A stretch of 14,497 nt of DNA from HGM04593 sp045636545 (GCA_045636545.1 JAZTXR010000088.1:1-14497), one strand, 5' to 3'; positions 5,558 through 13,253 are shown, counted from the stretch's first letter. Program-made: numbers and translations. The notes: a model not told the origin generated them from the letters alone.

Positions 5558-6595
5558 ATGATAACGATAATTGACAATATAGCTTATCTGCTTGATGATG
5601 AGAAGAGGTGTGCAACGGTGACAAAGAACCTTGTGCCGTACTCGGGTGTCGTTGCCTTGCCTGCAACCGTTGTGAACGGTGGTGTGGAGTATGTGGTGAA
5701 TGATATTCTTGACGAGGCTTTTGCCGGTTGCGCTGGACTTACATCGGTGGTGCTTGGCGAGAATGTGGAGAGCATAGGTATCGGTGCTTTCGAGGGGTGC
5801 GAGGCTCTTGCAGCAGTTACCTTGCCGCAGGCATTGCACCTTGTGGGTATGCGTGCTTTCAAGGGGTGCACTGCGCTGCAGGAGTTGCTGTTCCCTGCAA
5901 ATGTGATTGTGATTGGACGTGAGGCTTTTGCCGGTTGCTCTTCGCTTGTGAATGTATATCTGCCCGATAACCTTATAAACATTGAGCCGTCGCTGTTCGA
6001 CGGTTGCCGTGCGCTTGCGAGGGTGTCTGTGGGTGACATGGTTGAGAGTGTGGGCGAGTATGCCTTTTGCGGTTGCTCGTCGCTGAAAGAGGTTGTGTTG
6101 CCCGAGGGTGTGGTGTCGCTCGAGGGGTGGGCGTTCCGTGACTGTGCGGCGCTGGAGGCGGTGGCTTTGCCGTCGACGGTGGCCTCAATCAAGAAGGGCG
6201 CTTTCTGGGGTTGTTCGTCGCTCAAGGAGTTCGTGTTGCCACAGAGCGTGAATATGCTTGACCAGGGTGTGCTTGCCAACTGTGCTTCGCTCCAGAAAGT
6301 GACATTGCACGATGGTGTGCTGAGCATTGGCTACGGCGCTTTCTACAACTGTGGTTCGATAGAGAGTATTACTGTGCCGGCAGCGGTGGTGAACGTGGGC
6401 GACCAGGCTTTCCGCAGCTGCAAGGCGTTGAAGGAGCTGCGCGTGCTGTGCGAGGCTGCGCCTATGTGTTCGGGCGACATTGCCGATGCCGATGTGTATG
6501 CACGCGCTGTGTTGCGTGTACCGCATGGCAAGGTGGGTGAGTATGGTTTTGCGCGTGTGTGGGAACGGTTCGGGAATGTTGAGGAACTGGCGTGA
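5558..6595 (+). CDS. BspA-type leucine-rich repeat protein (11 repeats, no signal peptide)
   Basis: The 345-residue protein is an LRR_5/BspA-family solenoid. The AF-x-G/N-C core recurs at residues 54, 77, 100, 123, 146, 169, 192, 215, 238, 261 and 284, exactly 23 residues apart, giving eleven repeats with the pattern AFxGCxxLxxVxLPxxVxxIG. A C-terminal segment (about 320-341, VPHGKVGEYGFARVWERFGN) matches the cap that usually closes such repeats. Known BspA proteins are surface adhesins, but here there is no signal peptide, lipobox or obvious C-terminal sorting domain, so a cytoplasmic location is likelier unless the start is misplaced; the ATG at 5558 is the only reasonable start. Repeats 6 and 8 are nearly identical over about 12 residues (GCSSLKE-VLP), suggesting internal duplication. 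The binding partner is unknown. It may be co-transcribed with queA, 78 nt upstream. Confidence 0.88.
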   Translation: MITIIDNIAYLLDDEKRCATVTKNLVPYSGVVALPATVVNGGVEYVVNDILDEAFAGCAGLTSVVLGENVESIGIGAFEGCEALAAVTLPQALHLVGMRAFKGCTALQELLFPANVIVIGREAFAGCSSLVNVYLPDNLINIEPSLFDGCRALARVSVGDMVESVGEYAFCGCSSLKEVVLPEGVVSLEGWAFRDCAALEAVALPSTVASIKKGAFWGCSSLKEFVLPQSVNMLDQGVLANCASLQKVTLHDGVLSIGYGAFYNCGSIESITVPAAVVNVGDQAFRSCKALKELRVLCEAAPMCSGDIADADVYARAVLRVPHGKVGEYGFARVWERFGNVEELA

Positions 6596-6652
6596 GGTTG
6601 ACTGAAAACTTTTTTCTTTAAACAATATTACCAAACAGTGCGTTTATCATGT

Positions 6653-6973
6653 ATGAGGATAGCGCGCTGTTTTTTTATGTTCATTGCATCGGTTGCCGTT
6701 GTTGCCTGTGGCAGCAAGTCCCATCGTGTTGGAGGCGCACAGGGTGCAGGGGCACTCCCGTCTCTTGCCGTGGAGAGTGAAAGGGAGAGGGTGCTGCCGC
6801 ATCTGCACTATTCATTGGATGCCGGCAGTGTAGACCGCCGGCGCGGCACGGTGGAACTGTCATTCTATTTCGCAAAGGAGAAGGGTGACAGTGTGCTGTG
6901 GGTGGAGTGTGTGGAGCGTGTGCCTTTGGCATTGGTAGATACCGCGCTGTGCCGCAGATGGTTTTGCCGCTGA
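6653..6973 (+). CDS. Small predicted lipoprotein, unknown function
   Basis: The 106-residue protein begins with a short basic segment and a hydrophobic stretch, ending in VVAC at 16-19, which fits a lipobox with Cys19 as the lipidated residue. The mature part is about 88 residues with a charged middle and no domain I recognise; it ends in an unusual Cys/Arg-rich tail (CRRWFCR). The ATG at 6653 is preferred over an in-frame GTG at 6638 because it gives a standard lipoprotein signal. The gene lies 57 nt after the LRR gene on the same strand. Residue +2 after the Cys is Ser (C-G-S), which gives no clear sorting information. It could be a degraded or spurious frame; the signal sequence is the only real support. 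Confidence 0.55.
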   Translation: MRIARCFFMFIASVAVVACGSKSHRVGGAQGAGALPSLAVESERERVLPHLHYSLDAGSVDRRRGTVELSFYFAKEKGDSVLWVECVERVPLALVDTALCRRWFCR

Positions 6974-7019
6974 AGTGTGTTTTTTCTCTTCTTGTGGGGG
7001 CTCTTTCGTTTTTTTTCTC

Positions 7020-7027
7020 TATCTTCG
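7020..7027 (+). promoter_or_regulatory. Possible -7 element upstream of the DUF2027/Smr gene
   Basis: TATCTTCG matches TAnnTTTG at all but one base. It lies 19 bases before the ATG at 7047, in a pyrimidine-rich spacer. No TTG lies at normal spacing, so the support is weak. Confidence 0.3.
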
Positions 7028-7046
7028 CGTATAAAGTGAATTTGAG

Positions 7047-8132
7047 ATGAAGATAGGCGATAAAGTACGTTTTATATATGAGAGCGGTGGCGGTGTAGTG
7101 ACAGGCTTCCGCGGAAAGGATATTGTGCTTGTTGAGGACAAGGATGGCTTTGAAATTCCAATGCAGGTGCGCGAGTGTGTGGTGATTGACACCAACGAGT
7201 ATAACTTTGTGAAAAAGACCGTGGCGCCCAAAGAGGAGGTTGCAAAGCCGAAGAAAGTGCAGCAACCGGCAAAGGCGGTTGAGGATGACGAGGAGGATTT
7301 TGACCCGGTGGTGACATACCGCCCGGCCGAGCGCCCCGAGGGTGAGCGCCTGAACGTGTCGCTTGCATATCTGCCAATGGACGGGAAGTCGCTCAGCAAT
7401 TCGCGCTTCGAGGCGTATATCATAAACGACAGCAACTATAGCCTCTATTTTACCTATCTGACAGCGCAGGGGCGCAGCTGGAGTGTGCGAGGCAACGGCC
7501 TGCTCGAGCCTAACTCAAAGATGTTCATCGAGGAGTTCGGGCGCGAGGAGCTCAATGACATGGAGCGCGTGTGTGTGCAGCTGTTGCCTTTCAAGGAGAA
7601 CAAGCCTTTTGCGCTTAAGCCTGCGCTGAACGTGGAGCGCCGCATTGACACGGTGAAATTCTACAAGCTGCATCTGTTCCGCGAGAATCCTTTCTTTGAC
7701 GAGGGCGCTCTCATCTATGACGTTGTTGTGGATGACAAGCCTGTGAAAGAGATTTTTACCGATGCCGAGGAGGTGAAGGTTGCCATTCTTGGCAAGAAGG
7801 ATGCCGATGCGCCGGCAAGGCAGCAGAGACCGAAACTGACAAAGGGCAGTGACATTATGGAGGTTGACCTGCACATTGAGGAACTGCTTGAGACTACCGC
7901 AGGAATGAATGCCTTTGATATACTCAATTATCAGCTGGATGTCGTGCGCCGCACGCTCGACGAGAACCTCAAGTACAAGGGGAAGAAGATTGTGTTCATC
8001 CACGGAAAGGGCGATGGCGTGCTGCGCAATGCAATAGGCCAGGAGCTGCGCAAGAAGTATCCGCGTTGCCTGTCACAGGATGCATCGTTCCAGAAGTATG
8101 GCTTCGGTGCAACGATGGTGATAATCAAGTAA
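7047..8132 (+). CDS. DUF2027 / Smr-domain protein (MutS2-like C-terminal domain)
   Basis: The 361-residue protein is the Bacteroidota DUF2027 family fused to a small MutS-related (Smr) domain. Residues 1-48 form a small beta-barrel-like segment (IGDKVRFIYESGGGVVTGF). A charged, low-complexity linker (57-100) leads to a DUF2027 core at about 100-250, and another basic linker to the Smr domain at 270-361. The Smr motifs are VDLH at 273-276 and HGKGDGVLR at 319-327, the latter close to the HGxGxGxLR of MutS2. Smr domains are known nucleases in MutS2-type proteins that act on branched DNA or on mRNA of collided ribosomes; here nuclease activity is inference from motifs. There is no MutS ATPase region. 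It probably forms an operon with pepT, which starts 25 nt after its stop. Confidence 0.88.
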   Translation: MKIGDKVRFIYESGGGVVTGFRGKDIVLVEDKDGFEIPMQVRECVVIDTNEYNFVKKTVAPKEEVAKPKKVQQPAKAVEDDEEDFDPVVTYRPAERPEGERLNVSLAYLPMDGKSLSNSRFEAYIINDSNYSLYFTYLTAQGRSWSVRGNGLLEPNSKMFIEEFGREELNDMERVCVQLLPFKENKPFALKPALNVERRIDTVKFYKLHLFRENPFFDEGALIYDVVVDDKPVKEIFTDAEEVKVAILGKKDADAPARQQRPKLTKGSDIMEVDLHIEELLETTAGMNAFDILNYQLDVVRRTLDENLKYKGKKIVFIHGKGDGVLRNAIGQELRKKYPRCLSQDASFQKYGFGATMVIIK

Positions 8133-8157
8133 TGAATAACAAAAAAACAATAATATT

Positions 8158-9396
8158 ATGAGCGAGATTAAGGATAAGATGCTTGAGCGTTTTCTCAAGT
8201 ATGTGACTTTTGATACAGAGTCGTGTGACAATGCTACGGTAGTGCCCACAACCGAGGGACAGTTTGTGTTTGCGCGTTATCTTGAGCAGCAGCTCAAGGA
8301 GATGGGTCTGGAGGAGGTTGTGCTCGATGATAAGGGCTACCTCTATGCCACACTGCCTGCAAACTGTGACAAGGAGGTGCCTGTGGTGGGCTTCATTGCG
8401 CACCTTGACACAAGCCCCGACATGAGCGGCAAGGACGTGAAGCCTCGCGTGGTTGAGAACTATGCCGGTGGTGACATAGTGCTTTGTGAAAAGGACGGCA
8501 TTGTGCTGTCGACAGCCGATTTCCCCGAGGTTGAGGATTACAAAGGCCATGACCTGGTGGTTACCGATGGTCACACTCTGCTTGGTGCCGATGACAAGGC
8601 GGGCGTTGCCGAGATTGTGTCGGCAATCGCCTATCTGCAGGCTCACCCCGAGATAAAGCACGGCAAGGTGCGCATAGCATTCAACCCCGATGAGGAGATT
8701 GGCCGTGGCGCGCACAACTTCAACGTGCCCTTGTTCGGTTGCGATTGGGCTTATACAATAGATGGCAGTTGTGAGGGCGAGCTTGAGTTCGAGAACTTCA
8801 ATGCCGGCAGTGCATCGTTCACAGTGCAGGGCCGTAACGTACACCCTGGTTATGCAAAGGGCAAGATGTTGAATGCCCTGCGTGTGGCAACAGCTATTGT
8901 CGAGGCTATTCCGGCTGTCGAGTCACCCGAATGTACAACAGGCTACGAGGGCTTCTATCACCTTATGGCTATAAACGGTGGTGTTGACCATGCATCGGTG
9001 TCATATATAATCCGTGACCACAGCCGCGAAATCTTTGAGAAGCGTATGGCGTTCATGCGTGAGGTTGAGGAGAAAATAAATGCACAGTATGGCGCTGGCG
9101 TGGTGACTCTTGAACTGAAGGAGCAGTACCGTAACATGCGCGAGATGGTTGAGCCCAAGATGCACATCATTGACATTGCCAAGAGTGCGATGGAGCAGGC
9201 GGGTGTTGTGCCTGTCATCAAGCCCATCCGTGGCGGTACAGACGGTGCGCAGCTCTCGTTCATGGGCTTGCCTTGCCCCAACCTGTTTGCGGGTGGCGTG
9301 AATTTCCACAGCCGTTATGAGTTCGTGTCGGTTCAGGTGATGGAGAAGGTGGTGAGGACTATTGTGAATATAGCAGCAGGAGTGGCGGAGAAGTGA
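8158..9396 (+). CDS. pepT: Peptidase T (tripeptide aminopeptidase)
   Basis: This cytosolic zinc aminopeptidase of the M20B family releases the N-terminal residue of tripeptides. The 412-residue length fits the family (about 405-410). Metal and catalytic residues are visible: His82 and Asp84 in AHLDTSPD (81-88), bridging Asp145 in GADDKAG (143-149), catalytic Glu179 with metal-binding Glu180 in DEEIGRG (178-184), Asp202 in TIDG, and His384 in NFHSRYEF (382-389). The lid domain lies at about 210-330, with NVHPGYAKGKM at 227-237 typical of PepT. It follows the DUF2027/Smr gene by 25 nt, so co-transcription is likely. In a saccharolytic and peptide-using gut anaerobe it would finish intracellular peptide breakdown. 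Confidence 0.96.
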   Translation: MSEIKDKMLERFLKYVTFDTESCDNATVVPTTEGQFVFARYLEQQLKEMGLEEVVLDDKGYLYATLPANCDKEVPVVGFIAHLDTSPDMSGKDVKPRVVENYAGGDIVLCEKDGIVLSTADFPEVEDYKGHDLVVTDGHTLLGADDKAGVAEIVSAIAYLQAHPEIKHGKVRIAFNPDEEIGRGAHNFNVPLFGCDWAYTIDGSCEGELEFENFNAGSASFTVQGRNVHPGYAKGKMLNALRVATAIVEAIPAVESPECTTGYEGFYHLMAINGGVDHASVSYIIRDHSREIFEKRMAFMREVEEKINAQYGAGVVTLELKEQYRNMREMVEPKMHIIDIAKSAMEQAGVVPVIKPIRGGTDGAQLSFMGLPCPNLFAGGVNFHSRYEFVSVQVMEKVVRTIVNIAAGVAEK

Positions 9397-9427
9397 AAGG
9401 TGAAAGCTGAAAGGTGAAAGGTGAAGG
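9393..9427 (+). repeat. Tandem 7-nt repeat (GTGAAAG) x5
   Basis: Five units of 7 nt: GTGAAAG 9393-9399, GTGAAAG 9400-9406, CTGAAAG 9407-9413, GTGAAAG 9414-9420 and GTGAAGG 9421-9427. The first unit contains the pepT stop codon TGA, so the array begins inside the gene end. Its complement TTTCACCTTTC recurs at 9488-9498, beyond the terminator. Confidence 0.8.
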
Positions 9428-9431
9428 ATAT

Positions 9432-9469
9432 AAAACGCGAAGACTGCCCCAAGGCAATCTTCGCGTTTT
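9432..9469. terminator. Bidirectional terminator between pepT and purN
   Basis: AAAACGCGAAGA (9432-9443) pairs with TCTTCGCGTTTT (9458-9469); after one C/A mismatch, TGCC pairs with GGCA around a CCAA loop. The stem ends in A4/T4, so it offers a short U-run to transcripts from both sides, as suits the convergent genes. Confidence 0.88.
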
Positions 9470-9491
9470 CCGTTTTCCGTTTTCCGTTTTC
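9465..9491 (+). repeat. Tandem 7-nt repeat (GTTTTCC) x4
   Basis: Units GTTTTCC at 9465-9471, 9472-9478 and 9479-9485 are followed by a partial GTTTTC at 9486-9491. The array begins within the right arm of the terminator hairpin and extends its pyrimidine tail, mirroring the purine-rich 7-nt array on the other side. Confidence 0.7.
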
Positions 9492-9508
9492 ACCTTTCCG
9501 CTTGACTT

Positions 9509-10081
9509 TTAGTCAAGGCTGTGGAGTATCTCCTCGATTACGTGCGGGAAGTGCTCATACTCCAGCGCGTGTACCTTGGCTGCGACATCGTCGGGGGTGT
9601 CGGTGGGCAGTACGGGGCATTTGGCCTGGAAGAATGTGGTGCCCTTGTCGTAGTGCTCGTCAATCAAGTGGATGGTGATGCCGCTCTCGGTGTCGCCACT
9701 CTCAACAACGGCCTTGTGTACCCTGTCGCCATACATTCCCTTGCCGCCGTGCTTGGGCAGCAGTGCGGGGTGGATGTTGACTATGCGGCCGGGATAGGCG
9801 GCAATGAGTTTCTGTGGAACGAGCAGCAGAAAGCCTGCAAGTACCACAAAGTCAATGTCGCGCTCGCGGAGCATTGCAATGACTCCGTCGGCCTCCATGA
9901 ACCGGGCCTTGCTTACGACGGCTGCCTCAATGCCCAGCTTCTTGGCACGCTCAAGGACGTAGGCCTGCGGGTTGTTGGCAATGATGAACGTTACTTGGGC
10001 GTAGTCGCTCCCTTTGAAATAGTTGGCAATGTTCTCGGCGTTTGAGCCGCTGCCCGATGCTAAAATTGCGATTTTCTTCAT
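9509..10081 (-). CDS. purN: Phosphoribosylglycinamide formyltransferase 1
   Basis: The enzyme transfers a formyl group from 10-formyltetrahydrofolate to GAR, the third step of cytosolic purine synthesis. The 190-residue product has ASGSGSN at 8-14 (phosphate binding), the catalytic triad Asn102 and His104 in VNIHPALLP (101-109) and Asp141 in HLIDEHYDKG (138-147), and SGITIH at 133-138. Length is usual for the family (185-215). The start at 10081 puts the phosphate-binding loop at the normal N-terminal place. It lies 15 nt after the stop of the LytTR regulator gene on the same strand, with no promoter of its own visible, so it probably depends on the regulator's promoter. Its 3' end meets the bidirectional terminator. 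Confidence 0.95.
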   Translation of the reverse strand: MKKIAILASGSGSNAENIANYFKGSDYAQVTFIIANNPQAYVLERAKKLGIEAAVVSKARFMEADGVIAMLRERDIDFVVLAGFLLLVPQKLIAAYPGRIVNIHPALLPKHGGKGMYGDRVHKAVVESGDTESGITIHLIDEHYDKGTTFFQAKCPVLPTDTPDDVAAKVHALEYEHFPHVIEEILHSLD

Positions 10082-10096
10082 CGTGTAAAAGTGTTG

Positions 10097-10978
10097 TTAT
10101 GATATTGGCACAAGGCGGCGCAATACCGCCTCGCCGTAGGTTTTTGATATTGGTATCTCTCTCACGCCAGGCTCTTCGAGCTCAAGGAAAAGGTTGCTCT
10201 TCTCGCGGCGCATGACCTTTACAAGGTCAAGGTTTATCATGTATGAACGGTGGCAACGCACGATGTTGGTGTCGGCAAGCTGTTCGCTTATCTCCTTCAT
10301 TGTTATGTGCAGGAGTTGTTTCTTGAGGATGTCGTTCTTCTTGTACCACACGCATATATAGTTGTCGGCCGATTCAATGTAGAGCAGGTTCTCCTTGGCG
10401 ACGGATAGCTGCAGTATGCCGCGGTAGTCGCGTATGGAGATGAGGTTGCTGGACTTGAAACCGATGTTCTCGTTCATCAGCTCCTTGAGCTTGGCCGAGC
10501 GCTCCTGATAGGAGAAATAGAGGATGCAGATGAAGTATGGGATTCCGATGATGAAGATTGTGTTCTGCATTGCATTACGGTAAATCTCCAACGGGTCGCT
10601 GTTTGTGAGGTTGAGGTGATTGCTCACTATGAGTGCGAGGGTGGTGAATGCCCCCGACAGTAACAGTAGCTCTACAAAAACCCATATTGCATATTTCAGG
10701 TACGTGACGTTGTGCTCGGGCGAGCGTGAGTAGCTGTACATTATCATTCGGCTTATGGCAACCACTGTCATTCCTATGCACACGAGCACGGTGCTCCATA
10801 GCAGGTATTGGGTGGGTGTCATGCCGCGCTGCACCCATTGTGCCGAGCCGAAGGGCTTGTATATGTTGATGAAGATTATGGCGAATATCGACACGAAAAG
10901 AACCATTATGATGAGGTTGCGCTTTTCGAGCAGGTATCGTGGTACTTTTTTATATAGTCTTGATGTATATTCTAACAT
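10097..10978 (-). CDS. Membrane-anchored LytTR-family transcriptional regulator
   Basis: The 293-residue protein has four hydrophobic segments (about 22-40, 58-80, 96-119 and 140-157), a short linker (160-178) and a C-terminal LytTR DNA-binding domain (about 190-290). Domain marks are LLYIESADNYICVWY (198-212), IVRCHRSYMINLDLVKVM (239-256) and IPISKTYGEAVLRRL (275-289), all typical of LytTR. There is no receiver domain or phosphorylatable Asp, so it is a one-component regulator tied to the membrane, a design common in Bacteroidota. The sensed signal and DNA targets are unknown. An in-frame TTG at 10996 is rejected as start because the promoter's probable start point falls at about 10999. purN follows after 15 nt; ftsE is divergent. 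Confidence 0.9.
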   Translation of the reverse strand: MLEYTSRLYKKVPRYLLEKRNLIIMVLFVSIFAIIFINIYKPFGSAQWVQRGMTPTQYLLWSTVLVCIGMTVVAISRMIMYSYSRSPEHNVTYLKYAIWVFVELLLLSGAFTTLALIVSNHLNLTNSDPLEIYRNAMQNTIFIIGIPYFICILYFSYQERSAKLKELMNENIGFKSSNLISIRDYRGILQLSVAKENLLYIESADNYICVWYKKNDILKKQLLHITMKEISEQLADTNIVRCHRSYMINLDLVKVMRREKSNLFLELEEPGVREIPISKTYGEAVLRRLVPIS

Positions 10979-11004
10979 AGGTTTTTGCTGTTGCAAATTT
11001 TTTA

Positions 11005-11034
11005 CAAAGTTAGGAAAATATATCTTGTGGGCAA
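11005..11034 (-). promoter_or_regulatory. Promoter of the LytTR-purN operon
   Basis: Read on the minus strand: TTG at 11034-11032, exactly 19 nt, then TAACTTTG at 11012-11005, a full match to the Bacteroidota consensus. The start point should be near 10999. The -33 TTG lies inside a perfect 10-bp palindrome GCAACGTTGC (11031-11040), possibly an operator or autoregulatory site. Confidence 0.8.
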
Positions 11035-11141
11035 CGTTGCGGGGCGATATTATTTTAAACAGTCTCTATGCTTGTTCCCTTTGTGGTACTATGGGACGAA
11101 TAAATGTGGCCGGCAAGCGCGAAAATTTTGAAAATTATCAC

Positions 11142-11149
11142 TAAATTTG
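11142..11149 (+). promoter_or_regulatory. Probable -7 element of the ftsE-lysC-lysA operon
   Basis: TAAATTTG is an exact TAnnTTTG match, 61 bases before the ftsE ATG. The nearest upstream TTG (11128-11130) is too close, so the -33 element is missing or non-standard and the promoter may be weak or activator-dependent. Confidence 0.5.
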
Positions 11150-11163
11150 CATCATTTGGAAAA

Positions 11164-11181
11164 GTGTGCGCGTGCGCGCGT
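11164..11181 (+). other. 18-bp alternating purine-pyrimidine tract in the ftsE leader
   Basis: The tract is mostly GC/GT dinucleotides, capable of Z-form DNA in principle. As RNA, GCGCG (11168-11172) can pair with CGCGC (11175-11179). It lies between the likely start point and the ftsE ATG. A purine-rich GGAG at 11202-11205 near the ATG resembles a Shine-Dalgarno, which is uncommon in this window. Confidence 0.5.
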
Positions 11182-11210
11182 TGTGAAACATCGTAAAAAA
11201 CGGAGAATAT

Positions 11211-11891
11211 ATGCCGGTTATTGAGTATAGGGATGTAGATATACAGATTGACTCCAAGATAATACTGGAGAATGTGACATTTACATTGGACAAGGGTGAG
11301 TTTGCTTATGTTGTGGGAACTGTGGGTTCGGGCAAGTCGACTTTGCTTAAGACAATATATGGCGAGGTGGACATTGACGGCGGCGAGGCTCTTGTGTTCG
11401 ACAAGTATGACCTTGCAGACATAAGCAACAGGAAACTGCAGGAGTTGAGGCGCAGGATTGGCATCGTGTTCCAGGATTTCCAGCTGCTCACAGACAGGAG
11501 TGTCCATGACAACCTTGATTTTGTGCTCCGCTGTACAGGATGGAAGGAGAAGGAGGCACGCGAGGCACGTATCGAGGAGGTGCTTGAGCTGGTTGGCCTG
11601 TTGCAGAAGGGGTACAAACGCCCTCACGAACTATCGGGTGGCGAGCAGCAGCGCATTGTGATTGCACGCGCCATACTCAACCGCCCGGCATTGTTGCTGG
11701 CCGACGAGCCTACGGGAAACCTTGACAGCGCAACGGGCAACTATATTATGAACCTGCTGCATAAGGTGTGCAAGGAGGAGAAGATGGCGGTGCTGATGAT
11801 TACCCACAACGAGCAGTGGCTGCGCGATTTTCCCGCAACGGTGTACCGTTGTGCCGAGCGCAGGATAACAAAGGAGAACACTGCTGTGTAG
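11211..11891 (+). CDS. ftsE: Cell division ATP-binding protein FtsE
   Basis: This is the ATPase of the FtsEX complex, which couples cytosolic ATP hydrolysis through membrane FtsX to peptidoglycan hydrolases at the division site. The 226-residue single ABC domain has Walker A GTVGSGKST at 36-44, Q-loop at about 88 (VFQDFQLL), signature LSGGEQQR at 141-148, Walker B LLLADEP at 161-167 and H-loop His199. The short length and GxVGSGKST form fit Bacteroidota FtsE, although close relatives LolD and MacB cannot be excluded from sequence alone. No ftsX gene follows; in this phylum it often lies elsewhere. lysC starts 27 nt downstream, so division and lysine/diaminopimelate synthesis genes seem to share a transcript. 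Confidence 0.82.
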   Translation: MPVIEYRDVDIQIDSKIILENVTFTLDKGEFAYVVGTVGSGKSTLLKTIYGEVDIDGGEALVFDKYDLADISNRKLQELRRRIGIVFQDFQLLTDRSVHDNLDFVLRCTGWKEKEAREARIEEVLELVGLLQKGYKRPHELSGGEQQRIVIARAILNRPALLLADEPTGNLDSATGNYIMNLLHKVCKEEKMAVLMITHNEQWLRDFPATVYRCAERRITKENTAV

Positions 11892-11918
11892 AATTGAACA
11901 ATAATAAAATAAAAGAAT

Positions 11919-13244
11919 ATGAAAGTATTGAAATTTGGCGGAACATCGGTAGGTTCGGCCGAGCGTATGCAGAATGTCGTCAATCTCATCAACGATGGCG
12001 ATACAAAGATTGTGGTTCTTTCGGCAATGTCGGGAACAACAAATTCACTCATCGAGTTTACAAACTATCTGCGCAACGGCAATGTGAACGGTGCCTGCGA
12101 GCACTCGACTTTCCTGCAGACAAAGTATATGCAGACAATCAACGAACTTTACAGGAACGAGGAGGTGAAGGCTATGGCTACCGCAAAGGTGAATGGGATA
12201 TTCGCCCATCTGCGCGACCTTGCACAGCAGATACTCTGCGATGACCTTGAGAAGGAGATTGTAGCACAGGGCGAGATTATCTCTACCAACATGGTCACAT
12301 TCTACATGCAGGAGCAGGGTATCGACGTGAAGCTGTTGAATGCCCTTGACTTCATGCGCCTTGGTGCAAACGGCGAGCCCGACCTTGAGTATATACGTGA
12401 GCACCTTATGCCGCTGCTCGACAGCGACAACGAGAGCCGCATATACATAACCCAGGGCTTCATCTGCATGAACCACGAGGGCAGTTACGACAACCTGCAG
12501 CGCGGTGGCAGCGACTACACAGCAACACTCATAGGCTCTGCCGTAAATGCCGAGGAGGTGCAGATATGGACCGACATCGACGGCGTGCACAACAACGACC
12601 CACGCGTGGTTGAGGGTACGACACCGGTGCGTAACCTCCACTTTGAGGAGAGTGCCGAGCTTGCATACTTCGGTGCGAAGATTCTGCACCCCACATGCAT
12701 TCTGCCTGCAAAGCTGACAGGCACTCCGGTGCGCCTGCTCAACACGATGGACCCTACTGCCGAGGGTACACGCATCGACAACAACCTCACACGTCCGGGC
12801 GAAATAAAGGCCATTGCGGCAAAGGAGAATATTACAGCCATCAAAATCAAGAGCGGCCGAATGTTGCTTGCATACGGTTTCCTACGCAAGGTGTTCGAGA
12901 TTTTTGAGAAATACAGGACTTCGATTGACATGGTGTGTACATCCGAGGTGGGTGTCTCTGTTTCAATAGATGATGACCGCAGGCTGGATGACATTGTTGC
13001 CGAGCTGCAGAAGATTGGTACCATCACCGTTGACCGCAATATGTGCATCATTTGCGTTGTGGGCGACCTTGACTGGGAGAACGTCGGCTTTGAGGCACGT
13101 GCAATGGAGGCTATGAAGGATATTCCTGTGCGTATGGTGTCATACGGTGGCAGCAACTACAATATCTCGTTCCTGGTGCGCGAGGAGGACAAGGTGAGGG
13201 CTTTGCGTTCGTTGAGCGCCACAATCTTCGGTAAAGACAAATAA
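11919..13244 (+). CDS. lysC: Aspartate kinase (monofunctional, ACT-regulated)
   Basis: The enzyme phosphorylates aspartate to aspartyl-4-phosphate, the first step to lysine, diaminopimelate, threonine and methionine. The 441-residue product has KFGGTSVG at 5-12, a kinase core with RGGSDYTA at 195-202 and WTDIDGVHNNDPR at 217-229 (nucleotide binding), and ELAYFGAKILHP at 247-258. Two C-terminal ACT domains (about 303-370 and 375-437) include the SIDMVCTSEVGVSVSID stretch that in LysC-type enzymes contributes to effector binding, so feedback inhibition by lysine is likely. No homoserine dehydrogenase domain is fused. ftsE ends 27 nt upstream and lysA begins 9 nt downstream, a tight operon. No lysine riboswitch is seen in the short gap. 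Confidence 0.95.
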   Translation: MKVLKFGGTSVGSAERMQNVVNLINDGDTKIVVLSAMSGTTNSLIEFTNYLRNGNVNGACEHSTFLQTKYMQTINELYRNEEVKAMATAKVNGIFAHLRDLAQQILCDDLEKEIVAQGEIISTNMVTFYMQEQGIDVKLLNALDFMRLGANGEPDLEYIREHLMPLLDSDNESRIYITQGFICMNHEGSYDNLQRGGSDYTATLIGSAVNAEEVQIWTDIDGVHNNDPRVVEGTTPVRNLHFEESAELAYFGAKILHPTCILPAKLTGTPVRLLNTMDPTAEGTRIDNNLTRPGEIKAIAAKENITAIKIKSGRMLLAYGFLRKVFEIFEKYRTSIDMVCTSEVGVSVSIDDDRRLDDIVAELQKIGTITVDRNMCIICVVGDLDWENVGFEARAMEAMKDIPVRMVSYGGSNYNISFLVREEDKVRALRSLSATIFGKDK

Positions 13245-13253
13245 TTGTGCGCA

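Noticed and set aside
5584..6327. 247-codon antisense frame within the LRR gene
   Set aside because: Its regular pattern mirrors the 23-residue repeats of the sense gene, so it is not independent coding sequence.
8125..8844. 239-codon antisense frame within pepT
   Set aside because: It is a shadow frame produced by the GC-biased third positions of pepT; its translation has no domain.
9393..9491. Possible CRISPR-like array around the pepT-purN terminator
   Set aside because: The units are only 7 nt and contiguous, with no spacers; they are simple tandem repeats.
12045..13156. Two long antisense frames within lysC
   Set aside because: They lie opposite a complete aspartate kinase and their translations show no recognisable family.
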